A DNA stretch of 64,000 bases from Micropruina sp. (GCA_016711105.1 JADJTO010000002.1:124001-188000); one strand, 5' to 3'; shown: positions 45,853 through 55,068, numbered from the stretch's first letter. Numbers and translations are program-made. Notes: a model not told the origin generated them from the sequence alone.

Positions 45853-48800
45853 CAGTAGGTCACCTCCTGGGAACGGCGCCGGACGGTGGAGACGATGTCT
45901 CGCTGCACGCCGGTGGGGCCGAGGTAGTTGAAGGCGTACGACTGGTGGGCGTACGCACCGATCAGGTGGGTCGGTTTGACCAGGATTCTGGTGACCGAGT
46001 TATGAATGCCGCCCCGGCGTCCGGTGGCTTCGGATTTCGGCACGTCGATCGTCCGTTCCTGGGCGTGCTGGACGAAGCAGATCCCGTCCGGCAACTTGTG
46101 GGTGACCACCGCCCGGGCGACGAACACCCCGTTGGCGTTGCTCAACTCGATCCACTCGTTGTCTTTGACTCCGATGCTCTTGGCGTCGGCGACGCTCAGC
46201 CAGGCCTGCGGGCCGCCCCGACCCAGCGACAACATGAACAGGTTGTCCTGATATTCGGAGTGAATCGACCATTTGTTGTGCACGGTGAGATAGCGCAGCA
46301 CGATCTCCTTCTCCCCGTTCGGCCCCAACTCGGGCTCCCCGAAAGCGGACGCCATGTGCAGTGGCGGACGGAAGATCGGCAACGATTCCCCGGCGTCGAT
46401 CATCCAGTCGTGGTCGAGGAAGAAGTGCATTCGGCCGGTCAGGGTGTGCCAGGGCTTGAGCCGTTCGGTGTTGATCGTGAACGCCGCGTAACGACGCCCG
46501 CCGGTTTCTGAGCCCGACCATTCCGGCGAGGTGATCACCGGCTGCGGCGAGGCCTGGGTTTGGGCGAAGGTGATGATTTTCTCTTCCGAACCCTCGGCCA
46601 GATCGGCCAGCTTGCGCCCGGTCTTGCGCTCCAGATCCTTGAACCCCGCAATCGCCAGCTCGCCGTTGGTGGTGCCTGAGCAGGTGAGAATCGCCTCAGC
46701 GAACCGCTGATCGGTGTCGATCGCCGGACGCCCAGCACCGGCCCCGTGAGACATCACGCCGTGCAGCTTGCCCAGCCGCTCGACCGGGTGGGTCATGTCG
46801 TAGGTGATGTTCTTGACCGTGAACCCCAGCCGGTCGGCGAGCGGGCCGAGGGTGGCCAACTTGTCGGCGATCGCGGTGTAATCGCGCTCCACGATCATCA
46901 ATGCCGGGGCGTTCTGGCCCGGCACGCAGGGCAGGTCGGTGTCGCGCCAGTCGTAGACCTTGCCGCCGGGTTGGGTGATCTGACCGGGCGTGTCGTGCTG
47001 CATCGGCACCGCGACCAGGTCGGAGCGGGTGCCGAGATGGGTTTCGGCCAACTTTCCGATCGCCCGGGAGAGCAACGTGAACACGTCGAAGTCGGTTTTG
47101 GTCTCCCACGGCGGGTCGATCGCGGGGGTGAAGGCGTGCACGAACGGGTGCATGTCGGTGGAGCTGATGTCGTGCTTCTCGTACCAGGTGGCGGCCGGGA
47201 AGACGATGTCGGACAGCAGCGTGGTCGACGTCATCCGGAAGTCGGCCGACAGCAGCAGGTCGAGCTTGCCCTCGGGCGCCTCGTCGCGGAACGCCACCGT
47301 GGTGGGGCGCTGATCGGCGGCGTAGTCGTTCGGCATCAGGTTGTGGTGGGTGCCGAGCAGGTGCTTGAGGAAGTACTCGTTGCCCTTCGCCGAGGAGCCG
47401 AACAGGTTGGAGCGCCACACGATCATCGTCCGCGGCCAGTTCTCGGGGGCGTCGATGTCCTCCAGGGCCGACTTCAGCTTCCCGGACTTCAACTGCTCAG
47501 CGATGTAGGCCTGCGGGGTGGCGAATTCCCCCGTCGCTACGGCTGCTTTGGCCTCGTCCGCCAGATCGAGCGGGTTGCGATCGAACTGCGGGTAGAACGG
47601 CATCCAGCCCAGGCGGTGACTGAGCGCCATCGCGTCGGCCGTGTGCAACCCGTCCAGCGAGCCAGTGGAGAGCGGGGATTTGATCCGGTCGGCCGAATAG
47701 CCGTCGGTTCGCCACTGGTCGGTGTGCATGTACCAGTAGCCGGTGCCGATCATGGTGCGTGGGGGTCGCGACCAGTCCAGCGCGTTGGCCAGGTTGAACC
47801 ACCCGGTCATCGGACGGCACTTCTCCTGCCCGACGTAATGCGCCCAGCCACCGCCGTTTCGTCCGATGCAGCCGGTCAGCATGAGCAGGGCCATGATCGC
47901 CCGATAGGTGACGTCGGCGTGGAACCAGTGACACACCCCGGCGCCGATGATGATCATCGTCCGACCTTCGGAGTCCTCCGAGTTCTGCGCGAACTCCCGG
48001 GCGATCCGCAGGCAAGCCTCGGCCGGCACCGAGGTGATCGCCTCCTGCCAGGCCGGGGTGTAGGGGGTTTCGGCGTCGTCATAGCCCGACGGCCACTGGC
48101 CCGGCAGCCCCTCCCGGCCAACCCCGTACTGGGCCAGCATCAGGTCGAACACGGTGGTGACCAGGTGCTCCCCGATCCGACGGACGGGCACCCCACGCCG
48201 AATGATCGAGCCCTCACCTCGCGGATCCTCGAAGCACGGCAGGGCAATCTCGACCGCCTCGCTGCCAGGCGTTTCGAGGAACGAGAGCGCCGGATCGATC
48301 CCGGCCAGATCGAGATTCCACTTACCCGCGCCGTCGGCGGCGTAGCGGAACCCCATCGACCCGTTGGGCACCACCGGCGCACCGGTGGCCTTGTCCCACA
48401 GCACGGTCTTGAACGACTCGTCGGTCGGACCAGCCGGAGCCTGCGGGTCGCTGTGGTGAGCCAACTCGGCCGCAGTGAGGAATTTCGACGCGGTCAGGCC
48501 GTGACCGTCAGGGTGCTCCACCAACCGGACCAGCATGCCCAGGTCGGTGAACTGTCGGACGTAGTTGCGGAAGAAGGGGACCTCACGATCGACGAAGTTC
48601 TCCTTGAGGATCACGTGCCCCATGGCCATCGCCAGCGCGCCGTCGGTTCCGGCCTGCGCGGGAAGCCACTCATCGGCGAACTTCACGTTGTCGGCGTAGT
48701 CGGGGGCCACCGTGACCACCTTGGTGCCGCGGTAGCGAACCTCGGCCATCCAGTGCGCGTCCGGGGTGCGGGTGACCGGGACGTTGGAGCCCCACATCAT

Positions 48801-49502
48801 CAGGTAGGTGGCGTCCCACCAGTCGCCCGACTCGGGCACGTCGGTCTGGTCGCCGAAGACCTGCGGCGAGGCCACCGGCAGGTCGGCGTACCAGTCGTAG
48901 AACGACGTCATGGCGCCGCCGATGAGGTGGTTGAACCGGGTGCCGATGGCGTGGCTGACCATGCTCATCGCGGGGATCGGCGAGAACGAGACGCAGCGAT
49001 CGGGACCGTAGGTCTTGATCGTGTTCACGTAGGACGCTGCCGCGATCTCGACCGCCTCCTGCCAGCTCATCCGCACCAATCCGCCCTTGCCACGGGCAGT
49101 TTGGTAGCGGCGACGCTTGACCGGGTCGGTGGAGATCTCGTGGAAGGCGGCGACCGGATCCCCCAGCCGGGCCTTGGCCTCGCGGTACATCTCCAGCAGC
49201 ACGCCGCGTCCGTACGGGTAGCGGACCCGTGTCGGGGAGTAGGTGTACCAGGAGAAGGCGGCTCCGCGGGGGCAGCCGCGCGGCTCATATTCGGGGCGGT
49301 CGGGGCCGGTGGACGGGTAGTCGGTCTGCTGGGACTCCCAGGTGATGATGCCGTCCTTGACGTACACCTTCCAGGAGCAGGATCCCGTGCAGTTGACGCC
49401 GTGAGTGGAGCGGACGACCTTGTCGTGGCTCCAGCGCTCCCGGTAGACCACGTCGCCGGCTCGGCCGCCTTCGCGGAACACCGCGCGGCCGTCGTCAGCT
49501 TC
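45852..49502 (-). CDS. narG: Respiratory nitrate reductase alpha subunit, lacking its N-terminus
   Basis: This is the molybdenum catalytic subunit that reduces nitrate to nitrite. The block RWSHDKVVRSTHGVNCTGSC near the start holds the histidine/cysteine ligands of the FS0 cluster, followed by QTDYPSTGPDRPEYEPRGCPRG and, further on, MTSFYDWYADLPVASPQVFG and DHDW-type C-terminal blocks. About 1215 residues match the family. The frame is open to 50396, but upstream of about 49502 the sequence is non-coding shadow of cobU. Compared with M. tuberculosis NarG, roughly the first 30-45 residues and the start codon are missing. See the joint deletion with cobU. Confidence 0.85.
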   Translation of the reverse strand, partial: EADDGRAVFREGGRAGDVVYRERWSHDKVVRSTHGVNCTGSCSWKVYVKDGIITWESQQTDYPSTGPDRPEYEPRGCPRGAAFSWYTYSPTRVRYPYGRGVLLEMYREAKARLGDPVAAFHEISTDPVKRRRYQTARGKGGLVRMSWQEAVEIAAASYVNTIKTYGPDRCVSFSPIPAMSMVSHAIGTRFNHLIGGAMTSFYDWYADLPVASPQVFGDQTDVPESGDWWDATYLMMWGSNVPVTRTPDAHWMAEVRYRGTKVVTVAPDYADNVKFADEWLPAQAGTDGALAMAMGHVILKENFVDREVPFFRNYVRQFTDLGMLVRLVEHPDGHGLTASKFLTAAELAHHSDPQAPAGPTDESFKTVLWDKATGAPVVPNGSMGFRYAADGAGKWNLDLAGIDPALSFLETPGSEAVEIALPCFEDPRGEGSIIRRGVPVRRIGEHLVTTVFDLMLAQYGVGREGLPGQWPSGYDDAETPYTPAWQEAITSVPAEACLRIAREFAQNSEDSEGRTMIIIGAGVCHWFHADVTYRAIMALLMLTGCIGRNGGGWAHYVGQEKCRPMTGWFNLANALDWSRPPRTMIGTGYWYMHTDQWRTDGYSADRIKSPLSTGSLDGLHTADAMALSHRLGWMPFYPQFDRNPLDLADEAKAAVATGEFATPQAYIAEQLKSGKLKSALEDIDAPENWPRTMIVWRSNLFGSSAKGNEYFLKHLLGTHHNLMPNDYAADQRPTTVAFRDEAPEGKLDLLLSADFRMTSTTLLSDIVFPAATWYEKHDISSTDMHPFVHAFTPAIDPPWETKTDFDVFTLLSRAIGKLAETHLGTRSDLVAVPMQHDTPGQITQPGGKVYDWRDTDLPCVPGQNAPALMIVERDYTAIADKLATLGPLADRLGFTVKNITYDMTHPVERLGKLHGVMSHGAGAGRPAIDTDQRFAEAILTCSGTTNGELAIAGFKDLERKTGRKLADLAEGSEEKIITFAQTQASPQPVITSPEWSGSETGGRRYAAFTINTERLKPWHTLTGRMHFFLDHDWMIDAGESLPIFRPPLHMASAFGEPELGPNGEKEIVLRYLTVHNKWSIHSEYQDNLFMLSLGRGGPQAWLSVADAKSIGVKDNEWIELSNANGVFVARAVVTHKLPDGICFVQHAQERTIDVPKSEATGRRGGIHNSVTRILVKPTHLIGAYAHQSYAFNYLGPTGVQRDIVSTVRRRSQEVTY

Positions 49503-49979
49503 GCGGAGCAGACCATCGGCGCCGGGCCGGCCAGCTACGTCACGCCCGGCTACCCGGCTGAGGGCGGCGACCCGGAGTGGGCACGGCGCGTGGCCCGGCA
49601 CCGGCTGCGCCGCCCGGTGAGCTGGACGACGGTGGAAACGGTTGACGTGGCCGCCGCCATCGGGGCTGCCAACGGGCCGGTGCTGGTCGACTGCCTGGGG
49701 GTCTGGCTGACCCGGACGATGGATCACCTGGACGCCTGGGAGCAACCCCGCCTCGTCTGGGAGCCGCCCCTTGAAGCAGAGATCGACCGGCTGGTTTCGG
49801 CGGTGGCCGACTGCCAGAGCGACCTGGTGCTGGTCACCAACGAGGTCGGCTGGGGGGTGGTGTCGGAGCACCGTTCCGGACGGCTCTTCGCCGACTGGCT
49901 CGGGCTGACCAATCAGCGGGTGGGGGCGGTGTGTGACCGGGTGGTGCTGATGGTGGCGGGGCGCCCGCTCACAATGTGA
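49497..49979 (+). CDS. cobU: Adenosylcobinamide kinase / guanylyltransferase, lacking its N-terminus
   Basis: This bifunctional CobU enzyme phosphorylates and then guanylylates adenosylcobinamide in cobalamin assembly. YVTPGYPAEGGDPEWARRVARHR, RRPVSWTTVETVDV, VLVDCLGVWLTRTMD and LVTNEVGWGVVSEHRSGR are its diagnostic blocks. The expected N-terminal P-loop (G-x-x-x-S-G-K-S) and start codon are absent. The match begins around SFAEQTIGAGPASY, where the reversed narG match ends. The frame is open far upstream on this strand, but that is antisense to narG. As it stands the product would lack its ATP/GTP-binding loop. Confidence 0.8.
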   Translation, partial: SFAEQTIGAGPASYVTPGYPAEGGDPEWARRVARHRLRRPVSWTTVETVDVAAAIGAANGPVLVDCLGVWLTRTMDHLDAWEQPRLVWEPPLEAEIDRLVSAVADCQSDLVLVTNEVGWGVVSEHRSGRLFADWLGLTNQRVGAVCDRVVLMVAGRPLTM

Positions 49980-50082
49980 GTGGCTCAGGCAGGAGCCTTT
50001 CAAGGATGCCGAGATCAGCGAATGGCTGGGGGATTGACCCACGGCATGGTTTCCTAGTCCGATACGGCAGAGGGGAACAGCG

Positions 50083-50307
50083 ATGCGATTCACGGATGAC
50101 ATCCACAAGGTTGCGGTGATCATCGGCAGTGTGGCGCTGGGTCCGCTGCTCGGGCTGCTGATGCTGGTGGCGTTGTTCGGCGACACCGGCATCACCACTG
50201 CCGTGGCTGAGTTCTCTACGGCTGCGTGGCTCGTGGGGACGGTCGTGTTGTGCGCCCGGACGTTCCGCTTGAGCACGGAAGCGCCGGGGTCGCCCCGCCC
50301 GTGGTGA
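50083..50307 (+). CDS. Small two-helix membrane protein
   Basis: This 74-residue protein starts with an ATG after an AGGGGAA ribosome-binding site. Two hydrophobic segments (AVIIGSVALGPLLGLLMLVALF and EFSTAAWLVGTVVLC) suggest a helical hairpin. It ends ...PRPW with TGA, and the next ATG follows immediately in the same frame. The function is unknown. It may be the first half of a four-helix protein interrupted by this stop codon, together with the following frame. Confidence 0.5.
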   Translation: MRFTDDIHKVAVIIGSVALGPLLGLLMLVALFGDTGITTAVAEFSTAAWLVGTVVLCARTFRLSTEAPGSPRPW

Positions 50308-50520
50308 ATGCTCACGTCTACCGCCACGGCGGGCTTCGTCCTGGCGGCGATCTTCGGATCGTTTGGCGTCTGGGCGTTACTCAGCCTCGGCTTCACCTTG
50401 GCAGATTGGTATCCCGGGGCTCTGCTGGCGCTGGTTGGGCTCGCCTACCTTCACTCGTCGGTTCGGCTGACCAGAACGCCCTCGCTGACCTCGTCCCTGA
50501 CCTCGATAACCCGTCAGTGA
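50308..50520 (+). CDS. Small two-helix membrane protein, directly after the previous one
   Basis: This 70-residue frame begins with the ATG that immediately follows the previous TGA (TGAATG) and is in the same reading frame. Two hydrophobic segments (TAGFVLAAIFGSFGVWALLSL and WYPGALLALVGLAYL) are visible, then a serine/threonine-rich tail. It could be an independent gene translated by reinitiation, or the second half of a single four-helix protein split by a stop. The function is unknown. Confidence 0.45.
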   Translation: MLTSTATAGFVLAAIFGSFGVWALLSLGFTLADWYPGALLALVGLAYLHSSVRLTRTPSLTSSLTSITRQ

Positions 50521-50581
50521 TGGACCAAGCGTGGGACCGACCGAACGACCCCTCGTCCAGGAAGCCTTCTTGATCGGAGCT

Positions 50582-51349
50582 TCATGTCCCGGGGTTCGTC
50601 ACGGCCATGACCAACATCGTCGTAGCAGCCACCTCGACCAGGCAACCCAACACGTCGCCGGCCACCCCGCCGAGCCGCTGCCGACACTTGGCCAACATCA
50701 GCTGAGCAGCGGCAAACCCGGCGCCGGCGATCGCCACCCCCGCCCACCACGGACGACCGTCCGCCAACCCGGCGACCGTCAGCACTATGCAGACCGCCAG
50801 CCATTGAAACGCCGCCGCCGGCGTGTCGACGCTTCCTGCGACGGCAACGCCCAAGCCATCGGGACGGGCCGCCGGCACTGATTGCCGCGCACCCAGGGTG
50901 AGCGCGGCCCGCGAGGCGGCCAGGGTCACGGCCCCCAGTAACCACTCCCCCCGCCCAGCCAGGTGACCCAAGGCCACGGCCTGCAATCCGAGGGTGACGA
51001 TCAGCGTCACCACCCCCATCGGGCCGATGTCGCTGCGCCGCATCACGCTCAACGCCCGCTCAGCGTCCCCACCCGAACCCAGTCCGTCCACCGTGTCGGC
51101 CAGGCCATCAACGTGGATCGCCCTGGTGCCCAGCAGCACCACGCCTACGGCGACGAGCCCGCCGATCTGCTCGGGCGCCCCGAGCCAAGCCAGCGCCCAG
51201 GCGACCCCGACCGCCGCCAGCGCCACCGGGAGGAAAGCCAAGGGCGCCAGCAACATCCCCCAGCCCGCGGTGCGCCGATCGAGAACCCCGGGCAGGCCTA
51301 TCGGCAGCACCGTGCAGGTGCCGACCGCGAGCCGCCAACCGTCCTTCAT
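50582..51349 (-). CDS. cobS: Cobalamin synthase (adenosylcobinamide-GDP ribazoletransferase)
   Basis: This 255-residue integral membrane enzyme joins adenosylcobinamide-GDP and alpha-ribazole to form cobalamin. TRAIHVDGLADTVDGLGSGGDAERAL (HxDGLADxxDG motif) near residue 75 and MRRSDIGPMGVVTLI are the family's signature. The remainder is alternating hydrophobic helices. It overlaps the cobT stop by four bases (51346-51349) and so is translationally coupled to it. The gene is intact. Confidence 0.93.
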   Translation of the reverse strand: MKDGWRLAVGTCTVLPIGLPGVLDRRTAGWGMLLAPLAFLPVALAAVGVAWALAWLGAPEQIGGLVAVGVVLLGTRAIHVDGLADTVDGLGSGGDAERALSVMRRSDIGPMGVVTLIVTLGLQAVALGHLAGRGEWLLGAVTLAASRAALTLGARQSVPAARPDGLGVAVAGSVDTPAAAFQWLAVCIVLTVAGLADGRPWWAGVAIAGAGFAAAQLMLAKCRQRLGGVAGDVLGCLVEVAATTMLVMAVTNPGT

Positions 51350-52369
51350 CGTCCGGCGAGGACGTCGGCCAGCGGAGCGATGTCGCGCAGCGCGGCGATC
51401 GCAGCCCGCAACACCGGGACGGCGAGCACCGCGCCGGTTCCCTCACCCAACCGCAGGCCCAGGTCGAGCACCGGTTCCAGGCCGAGCGCGGTCAAGGCGA
51501 TCGTGGCCGCCGGCTCCGGCGAGCGATGTCCGGCGGCCATCCAGGCCACGGCCCCGGGCGCCAGCCGTTCGGCCACCAAGGCCTCGGCCAAGGCGATCAC
51601 TCCGTCGAGCAGGATCGGGGTTCGGGCCTGCGCCGCACCGATCATGAACCCGACCGCCGCGGCCAGGTCGGCCGAGCCGAGCCCGGCCAGCAGTCCGATC
51701 GGATCAGCGCCGACGCAGCGAGCCAACGCCTGGCCGATCACCGCCTCCTTGTGAGCCAGGGTGTCGGCGTCGACTCCGGTGCCTCGTCCGGTCACGGCGG
51801 CGGCGGCACTGCCCGTGAACGCGCCGATCAGCGCGGCTGCCGGGTGGTGTTGCCGATCCCCAGATCGCCGGCAATCAGGAGCTGCGCCCCGTCCGCGATC
51901 TCCCGGCGGGCAAGATCCGCTCCCAGGCGACGGCCCGTTCGGCCTCCTCTCGGCTGATCGCGTCGGTCAGGTGAATCGCGCCAGAACTACGGCGCAACTT
52001 CCCGGCCCTGACCTCGGGCGGCAGCCCGGTGAGGTCATCGTCGACAGCCACATCGACCACCCGCACCCGCACCCCGACCGAGTCGGCCAGCGCGTTCACG
52101 CCGGCCCGACCGGCCACGATCTCACGCACCATCAACGGCGTCACCCAAGCCGGGTAAGCCGACACACCGTGGGCTGCGACGCCATGGTCGCCGGCGAACA
52201 CCACCACCCGGACGTCGAGAAGCGGCTCGGGCGGACAGACCCCCTGACAGGCTGCCAGCCAGGCACCCAGCTCCTCCAGGCGCCCCAGGGCTCCCAGGGG
52301 TTTGGCTTGGGCGGCGCTACGGGCCAAGGCGTCGGCGTAGACGTGCGGATCAGGTGGTGTGAGGGTCAC
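51346..52369 (-). CDS. cobT: Nicotinate-nucleotide-dimethylbenzimidazole phosphoribosyltransferase, two frame breaks
   Basis: This enzyme activates the lower ligand (dimethylbenzimidazole) for cobalamin. VRVVVFAGDHGVAAHGVSAYPAWVT lies in the N-terminal half. LLIAGDLGIGNTT is in the middle, and VTGRGTGVDADTLAHK and FMIGAAQARTPILLDG are in the C-terminal half. Restoring one G next to 51917-51918 and one C at 51842-51844 joins the three frames into a normal 341-residue CobT. Both breaks are single missing bases in short runs and both junctions read as perfectly conserved CobT sequence. It lies directly upstream of cobS. Confidence 0.88.
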
Positions 52370-52397
52370 AGAAGGCTCCGGGGTCGGGGAGGCCCCA

Positions 52398-52978
52398 TCA
52401 TCCCATCGGGTGGTGCCGGGTCAGGTCGGCCGGCGTGTCCAAGTCAGCGCTGACCAGCTCAGACACCACCACAAAGGTGAGGTCCAGGGGCACCATCAGC
52501 CGCTTCACCGAACAGTTGCGGGCCTCGACGGCCCCCAGAGCCCGGTGCAGCGCTTCCCGGCGATAGCGGGCAGCCAAGTACTGAGGGAAGGCGCCATCGC
52601 TGAGGCAGACTCCGTCCGAGGTGCCGGGGTCAGCGGCCAGTACAGCCGCTACCACCTCGCGGGGCTGCGCCAGATCGACCGATAACAGCAGCACCCAAGG
52701 GTCGTCCGGAGCCAGGCCCTCGGCCTCCAAGGCAGCCAGCCCGGCGGCGATCCCTGCCACCGGCCCACCCAAGGGCGGATCCTCCAGGGTGACCAGCAGC
52801 CCGGGACGCGACCTCAGCGACGAGGCTGTCTCCTCCGGAGCAACTTCAGGACGATCGTGCTGATACCCTCGCAGGCGTCCAGAACGCGTCGCAGCAGGGT
52901 TTCACCACCCACGCTGATCAGCGCCTTGTCCTGCCCCATTCGGGAGGAACGGCCACCGGCCAGAACGATCGCCTGCAT
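52398..52978 (-). CDS. mobA: Molybdenum cofactor guanylyltransferase, frameshifted
   Basis: MobA attaches GMP to molybdopterin to make the MGD form used by nitrate reductase. The N-terminus has the nucleotide-binding VLAGGRSSRMGQDKAL, and further on DPPLGGPVAGIAAGLAAL and DLDTPADLTR appear. The frame breaks at the TT on the plus strand at 52845-52846. One added base joins STIVL to VAPEETASSL and gives a 193-residue protein of normal length. The ATG at 52976-52978 follows the DUF6457 gene by ten bases. Confidence 0.85.
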
Positions 52979-52988
52979 CAGCCGGCGC

Positions 52989-53237
52989 CTAAACCGTGCC
53001 CAGCGCCGCCTCGATCGCCGCCGCCGTGGCCAGGCGAACGTCCGTCCCCTCGGCCATCGCGCGGCCCGCTGCGACTCCCACGAGATAGGCGGTCAAGGGC
53101 ACAGCAGGCCGCGCCACGGTGTGCGCGATCTCGCGGGCCATGTCGAGGATGCCGTCGACATCGATCGGCAGCGCGGAGGTCTGCAAGTTCGCCTCCAAGC
53201 GGTTCAGCCAGTCCTGCAGCTGGGCATCGTCTTCCAT
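52989..53237 (-). CDS. DUF6457 small protein of the molybdenum-cofactor cluster
   Basis: This 82-residue acidic helical protein (LQDWLNRLEANLQT near the start, LTAYLVGVAAGRAM near the middle) matches the short DUF6457 proteins that I recall sitting next to mobA in actinobacteria. Its function is not known. Its fixed position between moaD and mobA suggests a role in molybdopterin maturation or in handling the cofactor. No domain with a catalytic signature is present. Confidence 0.8.
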   Translation of the reverse strand: MEDDAQLQDWLNRLEANLQTSALPIDVDGILDMAREIAHTVARPAVPLTAYLVGVAAGRAMAEGTDVRLATAAAIEAALGTV

Positions 53238-53251
53238 CGGAGCCTCCTGGG

Positions 53252-53494
53252 CTATCCGCCGGCGAAGGGTGGCAACACGTCCACCTGGGCCCCGCGCGGC
53301 ACGACCGTACTGCGATCATGCAGCGGCCGACCGTCGACCAGCAAGGTCGAGACGGCCAACACGCGGGCAAGATGCTCCCGATCGGCACCGAGCTGCGCCA
53401 CCAGGGCCGCGGCAGACAGGTCAGCGCCCACCAGCACATCCTCCTCAGTCAGCCCCGCAGCCTGAGCCGCCCCCGCGAAATAACGAATTCTCAT
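53252..53494 (-). CDS. moaD: Molybdopterin synthase sulfur-carrier subunit
   Basis: This 80-residue ubiquitin-like protein ends in PPFAGG, the C-terminal Gly-Gly that is adenylylated and thiocarboxylated to supply sulfur to MoaE. YFAGAAQAAG near the N-terminus and LVDGRPLHDRSTVV in the middle fit MoaD. The start ATG lies two bases after the end of the frame-corrected moaA. Its partner MoaE is encoded at 39638-40063. Confidence 0.92.
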   Translation of the reverse strand: MRIRYFAGAAQAAGLTEEDVLVGADLSAAALVAQLGADREHLARVLAVSTLLVDGRPLHDRSTVVPRGAQVDVLPPFAGG

Positions 53495-53495
53495 C

Positions 53496-54532
53496 TCAGC
53501 CTCCGATGGCGCTCATGGTGCGGACGGGTTGGGTGAAGCCGGGTTCGCCGATGCCGTGGGACGCCGCCTTCGCGGCATGGCTGCCCTGCCACAGCGCGGC
53601 CAACTGTTCGTCGTCCGCGCCAGCCCGAAGCGCCCCCGCAGGTCGGTCTCCCGGGTGGAGAACAGGCAGGTGCGCAGCTGACCGTCGGCGGTGATCCGCG
53701 TCCGATCGCAAGCACCACAGAACGGCGCGGTGACCGACGCGATGACGCCGATTCGACCGCCCGGCTGATCGGCGTCGGCTTCGACCTGCCAGACCTCGGC
53801 CGGGGCAGCGCCGCGCGCCTCAACCGCCGGGCTGAGCCGGTAATGCTCGCCGAGCAGCGCCAGCAGCTCTGCCTGGGTGACCATCTTGGAACGATCCCAT
53901 TCATGCTTGGGGCCTAGCGGCATCTGCTCGATGAACCGCAGTTGATAGCGGCGGGCCAAGCAGAAGGCCGCCAGCGGAACCACGTCCGCCTCATTCACAC
54001 CGCGCATCACGACCGCGTTCACTTTCACCGGCGTGAGTCCGGCGGCCTCGGCGGCGGCGAGTCCGGCCAGCACATCAGGCAGCCGATCACGGCGGGCCAG
54101 CGCGGCATACCGTTCACGATCCAACGAATCCAGGGACACGTTCACCCGATCCAACCCGGCTGCGGCGAGGCCCTTGACCCGCTTGTCCAACCCGACCCCG
54201 TTCGTGGTCAGGGAAGTCTCGGGGGCCACGCCTCGGGCCGTCCGGAGCTGCTTGGTAGCGGCGATGATTCCTTCCAGCCCGATGCGCAGCAACGGCTCAC
54301 CACCGGTGAACCGGAGCTTCTCCACCCCGAGCCGTTCCACTGCGATCCCGATCACCCGGACGACCTCGTCATCGGTGAGCACGTCCTCGGTGGGAAACCA
54401 GGCTAGGCCGTCAGCGGGCATGCAATAGGTGCAGCGGAGGTTGCAGCGATCGGTCAGCGAGACCCGCAGGTCGCGGGCTACCCGACCGAACGCATCGGTC
54501 AGGGTGCTGGCGGCTAGCTGGAGGCTGGTCAC
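53496..54532 (-). CDS. moaA: GTP 3',8-cyclase (radical SAM), frameshifted near the end
   Basis: MoaA converts GTP to the first molybdopterin precursor with MoaC. The radical SAM cluster motif DRCNLRCTYCMP (CxxxCxxC) is near residue 30, with RFTGGEPLLR following. The second cluster motif, FCGACDRTRITADGQLRTCLFS, lies near residue 270. The frame breaks in the C-run at 53633-53637 on the plus strand. One added base joins TDLRG to ALRAGADDEQLAALWQG and restores the usual ending MSAIGG. The corrected length is 345 residues. The C-terminal Gly-Gly, needed for activity in MoaA, is present. Confidence 0.9.
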
Positions 54533-54566
54533 CGCCCAAGAGTACGGCAGGGCTCACGGCGGGACC

Positions 54567-55016
54567 TCAGTGCTCGTGCTCGTGGCCGTGCGGCGTCGCC
54601 GCGAAGACCTCGTCCCAGTCATCGCCGCTCAGCCCGACGGCGGCCGCCGGAAACAACCCGTTCTCCTCGGCATCGATATGTTCCCGCAGCGCCAGCATGA
54701 AGTCGTCGATCAGCTCCGTCCGACCGTCCATGATCCGCTCCACGTGCTGATCCAGGGTGAGGTGCTCAGCACACAATTGCAGGACGGTGGGCTCGAAGTC
54801 CTCGTCCCGCTTCATCACCGTGAACAGCCCGACCTCTTCGGCGGTGGTGTGCGGGTGCAACAGGGCCGCCAACTGACGGCAGTGGTCGGCAACGCCCTGC
54901 GCATCACCGGCATCGTGAGCCCTGCGCAATCGACCCGCTTCGTTGATGATCTCGACGTGCTCGGTCATGAAGCGGCCGATGATGCCGATGTTTTCGCAGC
55001 CGCAGTAGTTACACAT
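54567..55016 (-). CDS. Hemerythrin-like HHE-domain protein with an N-terminal cysteine cluster
   Basis: This 149-residue four-helix protein begins MCNYCGC (cysteines 2, 5, 7). A hemerythrin-like metal site follows, with candidate ligands H20, H56 with E60, H85, and H113 with E117. Such proteins bind a di-iron centre and sense or scavenge oxygen, nitric oxide or peroxide. The C-terminus is histidine-rich (HGHEHEH). It is transcribed divergently from a cysteine-containing HTH regulator, with a palindrome between them, and next to nitrate-reduction genes. A role in nitric-oxide or redox defence is therefore plausible but unproven. Confidence 0.8.
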   Translation of the reverse strand: MCNYCGCENIGIIGRFMTEHVEIINEAGRLRRAHDAGDAQGVADHCRQLAALLHPHTTAEEVGLFTVMKRDEDFEPTVLQLCAEHLTLDQHVERIMDGRTELIDDFMLALREHIDAEENGLFPAAAVGLSGDDWDEVFAATPHGHEHEH

Positions 55017-55068
55017 TCGACAGCCTCCATCATTTTTATGAATCTTTCATGGATAATACCCTGGGCCC
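55017..55068. promoter_or_regulatory. Divergent promoter region with a perfect inverted repeat
   Basis: The 52 bases between the two divergent starts are AT-rich compared with their surroundings. The palindrome ATGAA-TCT-TTCAT lies at 55038-55050. GATAAT at 55052-55057 could serve as a -10 for the rightward gene. A single operator between two start sites is the expected layout for an autoregulated regulator that also controls its divergent neighbour. Confidence 0.55.

Noticed and set aside
46746..49979. A 1077-residue plus-strand open frame opposite narG
   Set aside because: All but its last ~160 residues are an antisense shadow of narG with arginine/glycine-rich, low-complexity composition. 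Only the end (from about 49497) is real, as truncated cobU.
49980..50582. A cobalamin riboswitch near the cob genes
   Set aside because: No recognisable B12-box-like conserved core or extended leader lies before cobU or cobS. The upstream end of cobU is itself missing.
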